In this document: one piece after another, positions 34,424 through 44,039 of the stretch
How the letters are laid out: every line of letters starts with the position of its first letter
How positions within the stretch are numbered: position 1 is the stretch's first letter
Source of the DNA: Aphanocapsa lilacina HA4352-LM1
GTDB taxonomy: Bacteria; Cyanobacteriota; Cyanobacteriia; Gloeobacterales; Gloeobacteraceae
DNA length: 64,000 nt
Reading direction: 5' to 3'
Assembly: GCA_019359725.1 (NCBI GenBank)
Contig: JAHHGR010000006.1
Span: 24,860 to 88,859 of the forward strand
The notes under the pieces: model-generated
Told to the model about the DNA's origin: nothing
What the model saw: only the letters and a program-made list of their open reading frames with translations
The model's database searches: none
Position numbers and translations under genes: made by a program

Positions 34424-34777
34424 TTTTGCTATATCGGGCCTATTCTAGTGTTTCCGCGGGTCCGAGCGCCTTCATCGGTACTGTCGAGTGATTCGCTGTA
34501 TTCAAGAGGGGGTGACCAAGTTACTACCTTCAGCAATCTTTTCAGCAATCTTTCTGTACATCCACGACGGTGCTTGACGAACTAACGGAGAGTCATCTTT
34601 AAAATTCCGCAAGGCCTTTCGGCATTCTGCAGAAGCGCAAAGGGCGCTCCACAGGAGGCACAGGAGGAATGATACGTCGTCTGTCGGTCTAATTCACTCC
34701 GAAGGAGGAGTCTAAGCATTGCCATCTACGGAATAATGCATTTATCCGCAATCGACATGAGCCAATGGAGTTACATT
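34424..34777. other. AT-richer leader/spacer before the orphan LuxR regulator
   Basis: No clear gene. The stretch is lower in GC than its surroundings. It contains a tandem 12-bp repeat (34529-34552) and two SD-like motifs, AGGAGGA near 34663 and GGAGGAG near 34704, that do not precede a usable long frame. A long 5' leader or small RNA is possible. Confidence 0.35.
34529..34552. repeat. two tandem copies of TTCAGCAATCTT
   Basis: Two adjacent perfect 12-bp copies (34529-34540 and 34541-34552) lie about 225 bp upstream of the regulator gene. They may be binding sites. Confidence 0.5.
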
Positions 34778-35476
34778 ATGTCTCGTTCACCCACGGAACA
34801 TGACAGCGCCAGGGTTGCGGTCATATCCGATCACCCGCTCACAGCTTATGCACTCAAAAAGCTCATTGAGGAGTGCACACCGTTGGATCTGGTTTTGCAT
34901 GTAACCACCGGATCGATCAGCCGCGAAATATTTACGCAGACTCCTATCGACTTTGTCATCTTTGAAGTGCGTTCTATTGGGCCTTTCGAGCATCAAATCG
35001 TTCAGAATCTGCGAGCCTGGTCTCCGCAGTTGCGCCTACTGGTCGTGCTTTTGTGCGCGAACCTTGAAGGTGCGACCAGGTTCATGGAGTCGGGGGCCGA
35101 CAGCCTTTGGACTGAGCAATCTTCGGTCTCGGTTCTGCTGCGGGCGATGCGTAAAACCACCCTGGGACAGCGGTGGGTCGATCCGGCCTGCGAGGGCACC
35201 CGGACGCTGCCTGAATCGAACCAATCGCCCCAGATTACTGCCTCGCCGGTGGTTCCAGACCACCGCGCCGGGGGCACCCAGGCCGTGTCGCTCTCCCGCC
35301 GCGAGCGCGAGATTTTGCAACTGATTCAGCAGGGATTTTCTAATCAGCAGATTGCCGATCATCTCTATTTGAGCGTCAACACCGTCAAAAACCATATGAG
35401 CCGTATCTTCGCCAAGCTCAGCGCCACCAACCGCACCCAGGCGGTGCTCAAGGCGATGAGTTCTGGCGGCGAATAA
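34778..35476 (+). CDS. orphan NarL/LuxR-type regulator with altered receiver
   Basis: The 232-residue protein ends in a LuxR/NarL helix-turn-helix (SRREREILQLIQQGFSNQQIADHL, SVNTVKNHMSRIFAKL, about 165-225). The N-terminal 125 residues follow the receiver fold (VAVISDHPLTAYALKKLIEE), but the phospho-acceptor position reads IDFVIFEVRS, with Glu63 in place of Asp. Phosphorylation by a kinase is therefore unlikely. No kinase gene is next to it. The ATG at 34778 is chosen because GGAG lies 7 bases upstream; ATGs at 34736 and 34757 are possible. Confidence 0.82.
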   Translation: MSRSPTEHDSARVAVISDHPLTAYALKKLIEECTPLDLVLHVTTGSISREIFTQTPIDFVIFEVRSIGPFEHQIVQNLRAWSPQLRLLVVLLCANLEGATRFMESGADSLWTEQSSVSVLLRAMRKTTLGQRWVDPACEGTRTLPESNQSPQITASPVVPDHRAGGTQAVSLSRREREILQLIQQGFSNQQIADHLYLSVNTVKNHMSRIFAKLSATNRTQAVLKAMSSGGE

Positions 35477-35508
35477 GCCAGCGTGCGGGCGTGCTAAGCT
35501 AACCCTCT

Positions 35509-38500
35509 ATGCATCGCACTTCGGCAACGGCGGGCAGCTGGCAACCGCAAGGCCAGGGGACTACCCTGATGGAGCAGACGGCGGCGCCGCTTATCTTTTT
35601 GAGCGCAGCCGATACCGAGATTCAGGCGCTCGCCGCCGCTCTTGAGCATCTGCCCGTTGGGCTGGGCCCCGTGCGGGCGGCAAGCCTGCTGCAGCTATCT
35701 CAGCAGGTGGCTATCGACCACTACGCCGAGACGGTCCTGGCCCACAGCCGGGCTATCGTGCTGCGGCTTTTGGGCGGCCGGGCTTACTGGTCCTACGGGC
35801 TGGAGGTGGTCTGCGCGCTGGCGCGCGAACGTGGTATCGCTCTGGCGGTGCTGCCGGGCGACGAGCAGCCCGATTTGGAGTTGCTCGCGTGCTCGACGGT
35901 GGATCTGGTGGTGGCCGAACGGCTCTGGCGCTACTGCCGCGCCGGTGGTCCGCTCAATCTCGGTCGCGCTCTGCAACTGCTCTGCGACTGTGCTTTGGGG
36001 AGCGCGTTCGATCCTGGCCCGCCGGTGGAAACACCCCGCAGCGGCCTGTACGAATGGGGAGGCACACCCCGACCGGGACGAGCGCCGGTGGGGGTGCTTT
36101 TTTATCGCGCCCACCTGTTGAGCGGCAACACGGCGGCCATCGATGCGCTGTGCGCGGCGCTCGACGCACGCGATCTGCAGGCGCGCCCGATTTTTGTCAA
36201 TTCGCTGCGCGATCCGGACGCCGCAGCCCAGCTCAAATCGCTGCTTACGGATGTGCAGTGTTTGATCAACACGACCAGTTTTTCGCTGGCCCGCCTGCCC
36301 GGTGAATCGGACGGGGCGGAGCCGCCGGATCTCTGGGCGGCCCTTGATGTGCCGGTGATTCAGGCGATCTTCGCAGGCTGCACCCGCGATGATTGGCAGG
36401 CCGGTACCGCCGGGCTCTGGGCGCGCGACGTGGCGATGAACATCGCTCTACCGGAGGTCGATGGCCGCATCGTCGGCCGCGCCGTCTCCTTTAAGCACGC
36501 TGCATCGGTGGCTGCGTCCCTCGAAGCGCCGCTGAGCAGCTACCGGCCGGAGCCAGACCGGGTGGCCTTCGTGGCGGCATTGGCAGCACGCTGGGTGACA
36601 TTGCGCCGCACGCCCGTCCCTCGCCGCCGCATCGCCTTGGTGCTGGCCAATTACCCCAACCGCGACGGCAGGCTCGCCAACGGCGTCGGCCTCGACACTC
36701 CCGCCAGTTGCGCCGCCATCCTCGCCGCCCTCGCCGCCGTAGGCTACGATACCGGCCCTCGGCCACTGCCTGCCGACGGCGACGCGCTGATGGCACAGCT
36801 GACGGCGGGTCTCACCAACGACCCTGAGGGCTTCGACTGGCGCCCACTCGGGCAGTGGGTACCTTTTGACGATTACGAACGCTTTTTTGCAACTTTGCCG
36901 GTGGCGGTGCAGGAGCAGGTGCGCAGTCGCTGGGGACCGCCGCCGGGTGAGTGGGGCGGGCGCCCGCAGGGGCTGCCGGTCAGCGGAGTGCGCTTCGGCA
37001 ATCTATTCGTGGGCATCCAACCTGCCCGCGGCTACGACGCCGACCCTGCTTTCAGCTACCACGCCCCGGACCTGGAGCCTCCCCACCCTTACTTTGCCTT
37101 TTACCACTGGCTGCGCGACATCTGGGGGGCGCAGGCGATCGTGCACGTGGGCAAGCACGGCAACCTCGAATGGTTGCCCGGCAAGGCCAACGCCCTGGGG
37201 CCGGAATGCTTCCCGGAGGCGGTCTTTGGTGCGATGCCCCACCTGTACCCGTTTATCGTCAACGATCCAGGCGAAGGTTCCCAGGCCAAACGGCGCACCC
37301 AGGCGGTGATCGTCGATCACCTGACGCCGCCGATGGCCCGGGCCGAGACCTACGGCGACCTGCTCGATCTCGAAAACTTAATAGACGAATACCACGAAGC
37401 GGCCAGCCTCGACCCCGATCGGCTGCCGGTCATTCGCTCCCGGCTTGCCGAACTCATTCGCCGGACCCAGCTGCACCGCGACTTCGGCCGGGCCGAGCCT
37501 CCCTCTGAAGCGGATTTGCCTGCCTTTCTCACCCTCGCCGATGGCTATCTGTGCGAACTAAAAGAAGCACAAATCCGCGACGGTTTGCACATTCTAGGCC
37601 GTCCGCCCACCGGCGAGCAACGCCTCGGGTTGCTTGCGGCCCTGGCGCGGGTGGGAAGCAACGGACGCCCCGGCCTCACCCAGGCCCTCGCCCGCGATCT
37701 AGGTCTTGAATTTGACCCGCTCGCAGCCGACGGCGCCTTGCCCTACGGCGGCGCAGCCCTGTCCGGTTGCCGCACGGTGGGCGATGCGATCGAAAAGCTC
37801 GAAGCGTTCGGGCACGACTTGCTTGCCCAACTGCCGGTGCTCCCGGAGGGTTTGCCCGCCACCTGCGCGGTGCTGGGTTGGGTGCGCGCCTTTCTCGATC
37901 CGGCCCTGGCTGCCACCACCGACGAAATCACCGCCCTGCTGCATGGCCTAGCCGGTGGTTTTGTGCCGCCCGGTCCGAGTGGTGCCCCGACGCGGGGCCG
38001 GCCGGAGGTACTGCCCACCGGGCGCAACTTTTTTTCGGTTGATTTGCGGGCGCTTCCCAGCCCGAGCGCCTGGGATGTCGGGCGGCGGGCGGCCGAGGCG
38101 CTCGTCGAGCGCTACACCCAAGATTGCGGCGAGTACCCCCGCGAGATCGGTCTGTCGATCTGGGGAACCAGCACGATGCGCACCGGCGGCGACGATCTGG
38201 CTCAGGCGCTCGCCCTGCTTGGGGTGCAGCCGGTGTGGGACCGGACCACCCGCCGGGTGATCGATTTTGAGATTTTGCCGGTCGGCACCCTCGGCCGACC
38301 CCGCGTCGATGTCACCCTGCGCGTGTCGGGCTTTTTTCGCGATGCCTTCGCGAACCTGATCGATTTGTTCCATAGCGCGGTGCTGGCTGTGACCCGCCTG
38401 GACGAGCCGGATGAGGACAACCCGCTTGCCGCCGCGGCGCGCGAAGAAGCGGCCGCGGGCGATGGGCTGTTTCGGGTCTTCGGTCCCAAACCCGGGGCCT

Positions 38501-39237
38501 ACGGCGCCGGATTGCAGGGGCTCATCGACTCGCAAGCCTGGCGGGACGAAGCGGATCTGGCGCGCGCCTACTTGAACTGGAGCGGCTACGCCTACACAGG
38601 CAAAGGCGACGGGGTGGCCGCCCCCGCCGCCCTCGCGCGCCGGTTGCGCCGGATCCAGGCGGTGCTCCACAACCAGGACAACCGCGAGCACGACCTGCTC
38701 GATTCGGACGATTACTACCAGTTTCAAGGGGGGATGACCGCGGCTTCCCGGGTGCTCGCCGGCCGTCAACCGAAGACCTATTTCGGTGATCACTCCCGCC
38801 CCCAAAATCCGAAAGTCCGCGCCCTGAGTGAAGAGGTCTCCCGGGTCTATCGCTCGCGGGTGGTCAATCCCAAATGGATCGCGGGCATGCTGCGCCACGG
38901 CTACAAGGGGGCCTTTGAACTGGCGGCGACGGTCGATTATCTGTTCGCCTACGACGCCACCGCCCGCTGTGTCGAAGATTTTATGTACCGGGGAGTGGCT
39001 GAGCGCTATCTATTTGACCCGGCGGTGCAGGAGTTCGTGCGCGCCAAAAATCCCTGGGTGCTTCGGGATATGGCCGAGCGGCTGCTCGAAGCCCACCAGC
39101 GCCAGTTGTGGCAGGACGCCCCCGCCGAGTTGCTCGCCCGCCTGCGCGAACTGGTGCTCTCCTCCGAGGAAGCCATCGAGACTCGCGGTGTTCCCCATCC
39201 CAATGCCCAATTTCCACCTCCAGGGCGCATACTATAG
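35509..39237 (+). CDS. cobN: cobaltochelatase subunit CobN
   Basis: The 1242-residue protein belongs to the CobN/magnesium chelatase H family. The N-terminus (MHRTSATAGSWQ ... PLIFLSAADTEIQALAAAL), GGRAYWSYGLE, VHVGKHGNLEWLPGKA, WGTSTMRTGGDD and the C-terminal GVPHPNAQFPPPGRIL are CobN-like. The length is shorter than ChlH. It inserts cobalt into the corrin ring for cobalamin synthesis, together with a ChlI/ChlD-like ATPase not seen in this window. In some cyanobacteria such a protein may share work with ChlH. The gene begins 32 bp after the regulator, so co-transcription is plausible. Confidence 0.9.
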   Translation: MHRTSATAGSWQPQGQGTTLMEQTAAPLIFLSAADTEIQALAAALEHLPVGLGPVRAASLLQLSQQVAIDHYAETVLAHSRAIVLRLLGGRAYWSYGLEVVCALARERGIALAVLPGDEQPDLELLACSTVDLVVAERLWRYCRAGGPLNLGRALQLLCDCALGSAFDPGPPVETPRSGLYEWGGTPRPGRAPVGVLFYRAHLLSGNTAAIDALCAALDARDLQARPIFVNSLRDPDAAAQLKSLLTDVQCLINTTSFSLARLPGESDGAEPPDLWAALDVPVIQAIFAGCTRDDWQAGTAGLWARDVAMNIALPEVDGRIVGRAVSFKHAASVAASLEAPLSSYRPEPDRVAFVAALAARWVTLRRTPVPRRRIALVLANYPNRDGRLANGVGLDTPASCAAILAALAAVGYDTGPRPLPADGDALMAQLTAGLTNDPEGFDWRPLGQWVPFDDYERFFATLPVAVQEQVRSRWGPPPGEWGGRPQGLPVSGVRFGNLFVGIQPARGYDADPAFSYHAPDLEPPHPYFAFYHWLRDIWGAQAIVHVGKHGNLEWLPGKANALGPECFPEAVFGAMPHLYPFIVNDPGEGSQAKRRTQAVIVDHLTPPMARAETYGDLLDLENLIDEYHEAASLDPDRLPVIRSRLAELIRRTQLHRDFGRAEPPSEADLPAFLTLADGYLCELKEAQIRDGLHILGRPPTGEQRLGLLAALARVGSNGRPGLTQALARDLGLEFDPLAADGALPYGGAALSGCRTVGDAIEKLEAFGHDLLAQLPVLPEGLPATCAVLGWVRAFLDPALAATTDEITALLHGLAGGFVPPGPSGAPTRGRPEVLPTGRNFFSVDLRALPSPSAWDVGRRAAEALVERYTQDCGEYPREIGLSIWGTSTMRTGGDDLAQALALLGVQPVWDRTTRRVIDFEILPVGTLGRPRVDVTLRVSGFFRDAFANLIDLFHSAVLAVTRLDEPDEDNPLAAAAREEAAAGDGLFRVFGPKPGAYGAGLQGLIDSQAWRDEADLARAYLNWSGYAYTGKGDGVAAPAALARRLRRIQAVLHNQDNREHDLLDSDDYYQFQGGMTAASRVLAGRQPKTYFGDHSRPQNPKVRALSEEVSRVYRSRVVNPKWIAGMLRHGYKGAFELAATVDYLFAYDATARCVEDFMYRGVAERYLFDPAVQEFVRAKNPWVLRDMAERLLEAHQRQLWQDAPAELLARLRELVLSSEEAIETRGVPHPNAQFPPPGRIL

Positions 39238-39248
39238 CCAGTCTGGCA

Positions 39249-41621
39249 TTACTTCAGAAATACCACTGTCACCCCGTTGCCGCCCTCGGTGCGATCGGCA
39301 AATTCGAAGCGGGCGACGCGTGGGTGGCGTTCGAGAATTTCGTGGATGCCGTCGCGCAGTTTGCCGGTACCGTGGCCGTGGATCACCCAGAGCGGCCCGC
39401 GCTGGCGGTTCAGTTCCGGTTCAAGAACCGCTTCTGCCTCCGCGACGCGACGCCCCCTGAGATCGATGGTCTGCGCTTCGGTGCGCACCAGCGGTTCTTG
39501 CTTGGGCGGTGCAGGAGGACGGGGAACTTCGGCCGGGGGCCGCGGCTTCGGCCGGGGCGCCGGGCTGCCGGGTCGCCGCAGTTGGCTTGCAGAAACGGTG
39601 AGCTTGAGCACGCCCACCTGCACACGCACCTGATCGCCGTTGTCGGGAGGGCTCAGTACTTCACCCATCTGGCCGAGCGGAATAATCTCGACTTTGTCCC
39701 CCGGTTGGGGGCGGTACTCGGCCGGGGCTGCGGGCTCCTCGCCCCGGTACGCTTCGCCAATGGCCCTGAGCGCCTCGGAAGCCTGCTGGGCTTGCTGGGC
39801 GGTGGCATCGCCGCGCTGGAGCGTGCGGATCACCCGGGCCACCTCGGCGCGGGCCTCAGCCACCGCCTCGCGCACCTGCTGGTCCTGGCGGGCGCGGGCG
39901 GTCGCCTCGCGCGCGTCAAGGAGCACCTGCTGCCTGAGCAAATCCGACTGCAGCCGCTCAACTTCACCCCGCAATCGGGTAGTGGAGCGCACCTGCTCCT
40001 CCTGGGCCTGCAACTGCTCCTGCAGAGCGCTGATCACCCGATCGAGTTCGACGTCGCCCTCGCCCAGGCTCGCCTGGGCCGCCGCCACCACCTGCGCGTC
40101 GAGCCCGAGCCGCTCGGCAATCGCCAGGGCGTTCGAGCGCCCCGGTATACCCCACAGCAGACGATAGGTGGGCGAGAGGGTGGCCAGATCGAATTCGACC
40201 GAGGCGTTTTCAAAGTGGGACTGGGTGTATTTGAGCGCTTTGAGTTCGCCGTAGTGGGTGGTGGCGAGCACCAGGCCCGCCCGCTCGGCCAGGTGCACCA
40301 GCAGGGCGCGGGCGAGGGCGGCGCCTTCTTGGGGATCGGTACCGGCCCCCACCTCGTCGAGCAACACCAGCGCCCCGGGGGTGAGGGCCGCCAGAATCCG
40401 CACGATGCGGCGAATATGGCCGGAGAAGGTGGACAAATTTTGCTCGATCGACTGCTCGTCGCCGATGTCGGCCAGCACCCGGTCGAACCAGGGCAGCACC
40501 GCCGGCTCGCGGGCGGGCACGAATAGCCCCGCCTGGGCCATCAGCACCACCAGGCCGAGGGTCTTGAGGATCACCGTCTTGCCGCCGGTGTTGGGGCCGG
40601 TGATCACAACCGCCCGCACCGCCGGGTCGACGGGCAGATCTACAGCGACCACCGGGGTACCCTGCTCGTGGCGCTCCTGCCAGACCAAAAGCGGATGGCG
40701 CACCTGTACCAGCCCGCAGCCGCCCCCGCCGAAGCGAGGGCGCACCGCCCCCAGCCAGCTTGCGTAGCGGGCGCGGGCCGCCGTCAGGTCGAGATCGACC
40801 AGCACCCGGTGCAGGTGCAACAACTCCACAGCCCGCTCAGCGACCAGAGCGGCCAGTTCTGCAAGGAGGCGCTCGATTTCGGCCTGTTCGGCGCGCATCC
40901 CTTCGACCAGGCGGTTGGTGGTGTCGATCACCGCCATCGGCTCGACAAACAACGTCTGACCGCTGGCGGAGGAGTCATGGACAATCCCCGGCACCTGATC
41001 GCGGTGGCTGACTTTGACCGGCACCACGAAGCGTTCGCCCCGCTGGGCGATTAGACTTTCCTGAAAGCAGTGGGCCCGCCGTTGCAACAGGTGCAACAAG
41101 ATCCGCTGGATCTCGGCGCGCAACCGCCGGTGGCCCGAGCGCAGATCGCGCAACTTCTCGCTCGCCCGGTCGGCCACCTCGCCAGTGTCGTCGATACAAC
41201 GGTAAATTTCTTGCTCCAACTCCGGAAAAGTACGCACTTCGACCACCAACAGCGCCAGTTCCGCCGCCTGGGCGCCATGCTCTTCGATCACCCGGCGCAG
41301 GCGGCGGGCAGCTGCCAGGGTCGAGGCAAGGGCCAGCAGCGCTTCACCGGTGAGCAGCCCCCCCCGTTCGGCGCGCTCGACGTCGCAGGCAATGTCGTGC
41401 ACCCCGTCAAAGGCGAGGCCGCCCGGGACACTCTCGGCCAGCCGCAGGGCCTCCTCGGCGCGCTGCAGCCAGTTTTCGGCTTCGCTGCGCGCCTCGAAGG
41501 GCAACAGCGCCTCGCATTCGCCCTTGGCCGCCTTGGTCTGGGCAAAGGACGCCAGCTGAGTGCAAAGGCGCGCCCAGCCCAGCAATCCGCGCGTTTCAGC
41601 ACTGAGGTCGGCTAGCAGCAC
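39249..41621 (-). CDS. mutS2: endonuclease MutS2
   Basis: The roughly 790-residue protein has the MutS core and ATPase (GPNTGGKTVILKT Walker A, LLDEVGAGTDPQEGAAL Walker B, ATTHYGELKALK). A long coiled coil, a KOW-like segment (PGDKVEIIPLGQMGEV) and a C-terminal Smr nuclease domain (IDLRGRRVAEAE and IHGHGTGKL) follow. It limits recombination and/or splits collided ribosomes. The frame is open to 41909, but residues before the GTG at 41621 are unlike the family and would overlap the divergent tetR, so 41621 is taken; no strong ribosome site is visible. It converges with cobN at 11 bp distance. Confidence 0.9.
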   Translation of the reverse strand: MLLADLSAETRGLLGWARLCTQLASFAQTKAAKGECEALLPFEARSEAENWLQRAEEALRLAESVPGGLAFDGVHDIACDVERAERGGLLTGEALLALASTLAAARRLRRVIEEHGAQAAELALLVVEVRTFPELEQEIYRCIDDTGEVADRASEKLRDLRSGHRRLRAEIQRILLHLLQRRAHCFQESLIAQRGERFVVPVKVSHRDQVPGIVHDSSASGQTLFVEPMAVIDTTNRLVEGMRAEQAEIERLLAELAALVAERAVELLHLHRVLVDLDLTAARARYASWLGAVRPRFGGGGCGLVQVRHPLLVWQERHEQGTPVVAVDLPVDPAVRAVVITGPNTGGKTVILKTLGLVVLMAQAGLFVPAREPAVLPWFDRVLADIGDEQSIEQNLSTFSGHIRRIVRILAALTPGALVLLDEVGAGTDPQEGAALARALLVHLAERAGLVLATTHYGELKALKYTQSHFENASVEFDLATLSPTYRLLWGIPGRSNALAIAERLGLDAQVVAAAQASLGEGDVELDRVISALQEQLQAQEEQVRSTTRLRGEVERLQSDLLRQQVLLDAREATARARQDQQVREAVAEARAEVARVIRTLQRGDATAQQAQQASEALRAIGEAYRGEEPAAPAEYRPQPGDKVEIIPLGQMGEVLSPPDNGDQVRVQVGVLKLTVSASQLRRPGSPAPRPKPRPPAEVPRPPAPPKQEPLVRTEAQTIDLRGRRVAEAEAVLEPELNRQRGPLWVIHGHGTGKLRDGIHEILERHPRVARFEFADRTEGGNGVTVVFLK

Positions 41622-41790
41622 AATGGGCAAATCAGGTGAGCTTGTGAAAGATGACGATGAGCCGCACCCCCAGGATCGATCGTAGTACAGGCCATCGCTT
41701 TTGGCCGCCGGGCGTCTATGCCGTACGATAGACTGCCGAGTATGCAAAACTGTTGGCAATTGCTTTTGATGCACCTGGACCGCCAGAACG

Positions 41791-42438
41791 ATGCTCACCA
41801 CAATGAATTCAACCCCAGAACCGGTCTCCGACAAAACCTGCAGCAACTCCGCCCAGCGCATTTTGGAGACGGCGGAGTACTTTTTTGCTCGGTTGGGGTT
41901 TATGGGCACGCGCGTCGATGAGATTGCCCGCGTCGCTCACATCAACAAGCGCATGATCTACTATCACTACGGCAGCAAAGAAGGGCTGTACCAGGCGGTG
42001 CTCGAAAAGCACCTCAAGCCGATGATCGAGATGAGCCGCCACGTGCTGCAGACGGACCTGCCCCCCGCCGCGATGCTGGAGCGGCTGCTCCATACGTACT
42101 TTGATTTTCTGGCCACCCACCGCGTCTACGTGCGGCTGATCAGCTGGGAGGTGCTCGGAGAAGGCAACCAGCTGAGCAACCTCGGTTTTCGCCGCCAGAC
42201 CTTCGAGCAGGTGGTTCATTACTTCGAGGTGGCCCAGAGGCAGGGTCAGCTGCGTCCCGACTGCGATGTGAGCCGCACGCTCATGGCGGGGATGCTGCTG
42301 TGCTACTCGTACTTCTCCCAGATGCAGTATATGCAGAGTTTTTACTCGGAGATCCTCGACGACCCCGAACAGTACGAACACTGGAAGCGTTCGGTGTTGG
42401 CGATGCTTTTGCGCTCCTGCGGCCTCGAACCCGCCTGA
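41791..42438 (+). CDS. TetR-family transcriptional regulator
   Basis: The 215-residue protein has the TetR helix-turn-helix (ILETAEYFFARLGFMGTRVDEIARVAHINKRMIYYHYGSKEGLYQAVLEKH) and a ligand-binding C-terminal helical domain with a TetR_C-type region (FDFLATHRVYVRLISWE). It probably regulates itself and a neighbour such as the reductase gene 37 bp downstream. ATG 41803 is an alternative start. Confidence 0.9.
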   Translation: MLTTMNSTPEPVSDKTCSNSAQRILETAEYFFARLGFMGTRVDEIARVAHINKRMIYYHYGSKEGLYQAVLEKHLKPMIEMSRHVLQTDLPPAAMLERLLHTYFDFLATHRVYVRLISWEVLGEGNQLSNLGFRRQTFEQVVHYFEVAQRQGQLRPDCDVSRTLMAGMLLCYSYFSQMQYMQSFYSEILDDPEQYEHWKRSVLAMLLRSCGLEPA

Positions 42439-42475
42439 AGCGCCAAATCCCTCCCGGTGTGGCATCGTTGAATCT

Positions 42476-43372
42476 ATGATTCTGCTTACCGGCGCCACCG
42501 GTTTTATCGGTTCGCACACCGCTCGAACGCTGCGCGAGCGCGGCCTTGCTGTACGCGCTCTGGTGCGCTCGGGGGCGGACACCTGTGCGCTTAAAGCTCT
42601 GGAGGTGGACCTGGCCACGGGCGATCTGGCCGACAAAGCCTCCCTTGTCCGCGCCTGCGCCGGGATAGACGAGATTGTCCACCTAGTCGGGATCATCCGC
42701 GAACTGCCGCCGACGGTCACCTTCGAGCGCATCCATGTCGAGGGCACCCGTAACCTGCTTGCGGCTGCGACCGAGGCCGGAGTGCGCAAATTCGTCTACA
42801 TCTCCGCCATCGGTTCTCGGCCCGGTGCCACAGCCCGCTACCACCAGACCAAGTGGGCCACCGAAGCCCTGGTGCGCTCCTCGGGACTGAGCTGGGTGAT
42901 CTTGCGTCCCTCCGTGGTTTTCGGTCCGGGAGACGAATTTATCAATCTGCTGGCCAACGATCTGGTGCGCAAGCCGCCCTTTATTCCGGTCATCGGCCCC
43001 GGCACCCACAAGTTGCAACCCTTGTGGGTCAGAGATCTAGCCGAAGTGATCGCCCGCTGCACCACCAGCTCGAGCTTCGACGGCCGCATCCTCGAAGTGG
43101 GTGGCCCCGAGCAGTTGAGCCTGCGCGAGATTCTGGCGCTGCTGGCCCGGCACCTGTGCGTGCGCAAACCCTTCGTCTCGATTCCAATCGCCCTCGTGCA
43201 GCCCGCTGTCGCCCTGGGTAGCGCCGTCGCCCCACAACTGTTGCCCATTACCGCCGATCAACTGACGATGCTTCAAGAGGACAACATCACCGCCGAGCGA
43301 CCCTTCAGCGGCGAATTGCAGATGCCGCTAACCGACCTGGCCACCGGCATTCGGGAGTATCTCCAAAATTAG
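42476..43372 (+). CDS. NAD(P)-dependent epimerase/NDUFA9-like protein
   Basis: A 298-residue atypical short-chain dehydrogenase: [22 protein letters not shown] dinucleotide loop, [52 protein letters not shown]. The YxxxK pair is YHQTK. This subgroup includes the complex I-associated NDUFA9 homologues and Ycf39-like proteins, which help assemble photosystem II. The closeness of psbI (43 bp downstream, same strand) makes a photosystem assembly role attractive but unproven. Confidence 0.82.
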   Translation: MILLTGATGFIGSHTARTLRERGLAVRALVRSGADTCALKALEVDLATGDLADKASLVRACAGIDEIVHLVGIIRELPPTVTFERIHVEGTRNLLAAATEAGVRKFVYISAIGSRPGATARYHQTKWATEALVRSSGLSWVILRPSVVFGPGDEFINLLANDLVRKPPFIPVIGPGTHKLQPLWVRDLAEVIARCTTSSSFDGRILEVGGPEQLSLREILALLARHLCVRKPFVSIPIALVQPAVALGSAVAPQLLPITADQLTMLQEDNITAERPFSGELQMPLTDLATGIREYLQN

Positions 43373-43415
43373 GGCGGTGCTTTATCATTGTTTAAGAAAT
43401 AATTCGGGTCCCCAG

Positions 43416-43532
43416 ATGGAAGTTCTTAAGTGGGTTGTCACGATCGTCGTGCTGTTGTTTGTGGCCATCTTCGCCTTCGGCTTCCTGTCCGGGGATCCGA
43501 GCCGCAACCCCGGCCGGGGCGGCGGGCAGTAG
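43416..43532 (+). CDS. psbI: photosystem II reaction centre protein I
   Basis: A 38-residue single-span protein, [19 protein letters not shown] followed by [15 protein letters not shown] and a short Gly-rich end. The length of 38 and the FGFLSxDPxRNPxR signature identify PsbI, which binds the D1 subunit and takes part in early PSII assembly. It is too short for routine gene finding. The C-terminus (GRGGGQ) differs from the usual charged RRDLE end. It may be transcribed with the reductase gene upstream. Confidence 0.9.
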   Translation: MEVLKWVVTIVVLLFVAIFAFGFLSGDPSRNPGRGGGQ

Positions 43533-43581
43533 AGAGATGTCAGGTGTCAGCGTTGGTTCGCCGACACCCGAATTTTTGAAC

Positions 43582-43959
43582 TCAATGCGCGCCCGAGCCG
43601 ATGGCGGCCCCGACCGGGGCGGGCTGCAACAAGCTGAGCAAATGGCCGTCCGGCGTGCGCATCGCCGCCACCTTGCCGAAGGAGGGCTCGCGAACCCGAC
43701 CTTCGAGCCTCGCTCCCAGGGCTTCGAGCGACGCCATAGTAGCCCCCAGGTCATCGACGACGAAGCTGAGAATCGGCGAAGCGCCGGCCGGGTGAGGATT
43801 TTCTGCGTAGTGCAAAGCGAGAATGGTTCCCCCGGTCTCCACCTCGCCCCAGCCGGGCGAGGCCGTCTTAACGGTCAGCCCCAGGCCTTCGCTGTAGAAT
43901 TTCGCCGCCGCCATCACGTCCGGGACCATCAGCATGATGTGTCTAAACTGGACTGTCAT
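43582..43959 (-). CDS. VOC-family (glyoxalase/bleomycin resistance-like) protein
   Basis: The 125-residue single-domain protein has the beta-alpha-beta-beta-beta repeat of the vicinal oxygen chelate fold: FRHIMLMVPDVMAAAKFYSEGLGL, ILALHYAEN, LSFVVDDLGATMASLEALGA, AAMRTPDGHLLSLLQP. The metal ligands at His7, a central His and the final acid are partly present. It could be a small dioxygenase-like or detoxifying enzyme; nothing more specific can be said. Confidence 0.82.
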   Translation of the reverse strand: MTVQFRHIMLMVPDVMAAAKFYSEGLGLTVKTASPGWGEVETGGTILALHYAENPHPAGASPILSFVVDDLGATMASLEALGARLEGRVREPSFGKVAAMRTPDGHLLSLLQPAPVGAAIGSGAH

Positions 43960-44039
43960 CGGTCTATCCTCCGTCTCAACCAGCTTTAAGCTAGCAGAGC
44001 CCTGATTCGGTATGCTGAGTTCATGCAGCAGGAGTGTTC

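Noticed and set aside
35509..39237. Magnesium chelatase subunit ChlH
   Set aside because: The N-terminal FLSAADTE block, the C-terminal GVPHPNAQF block and the shorter length fit CobN better.
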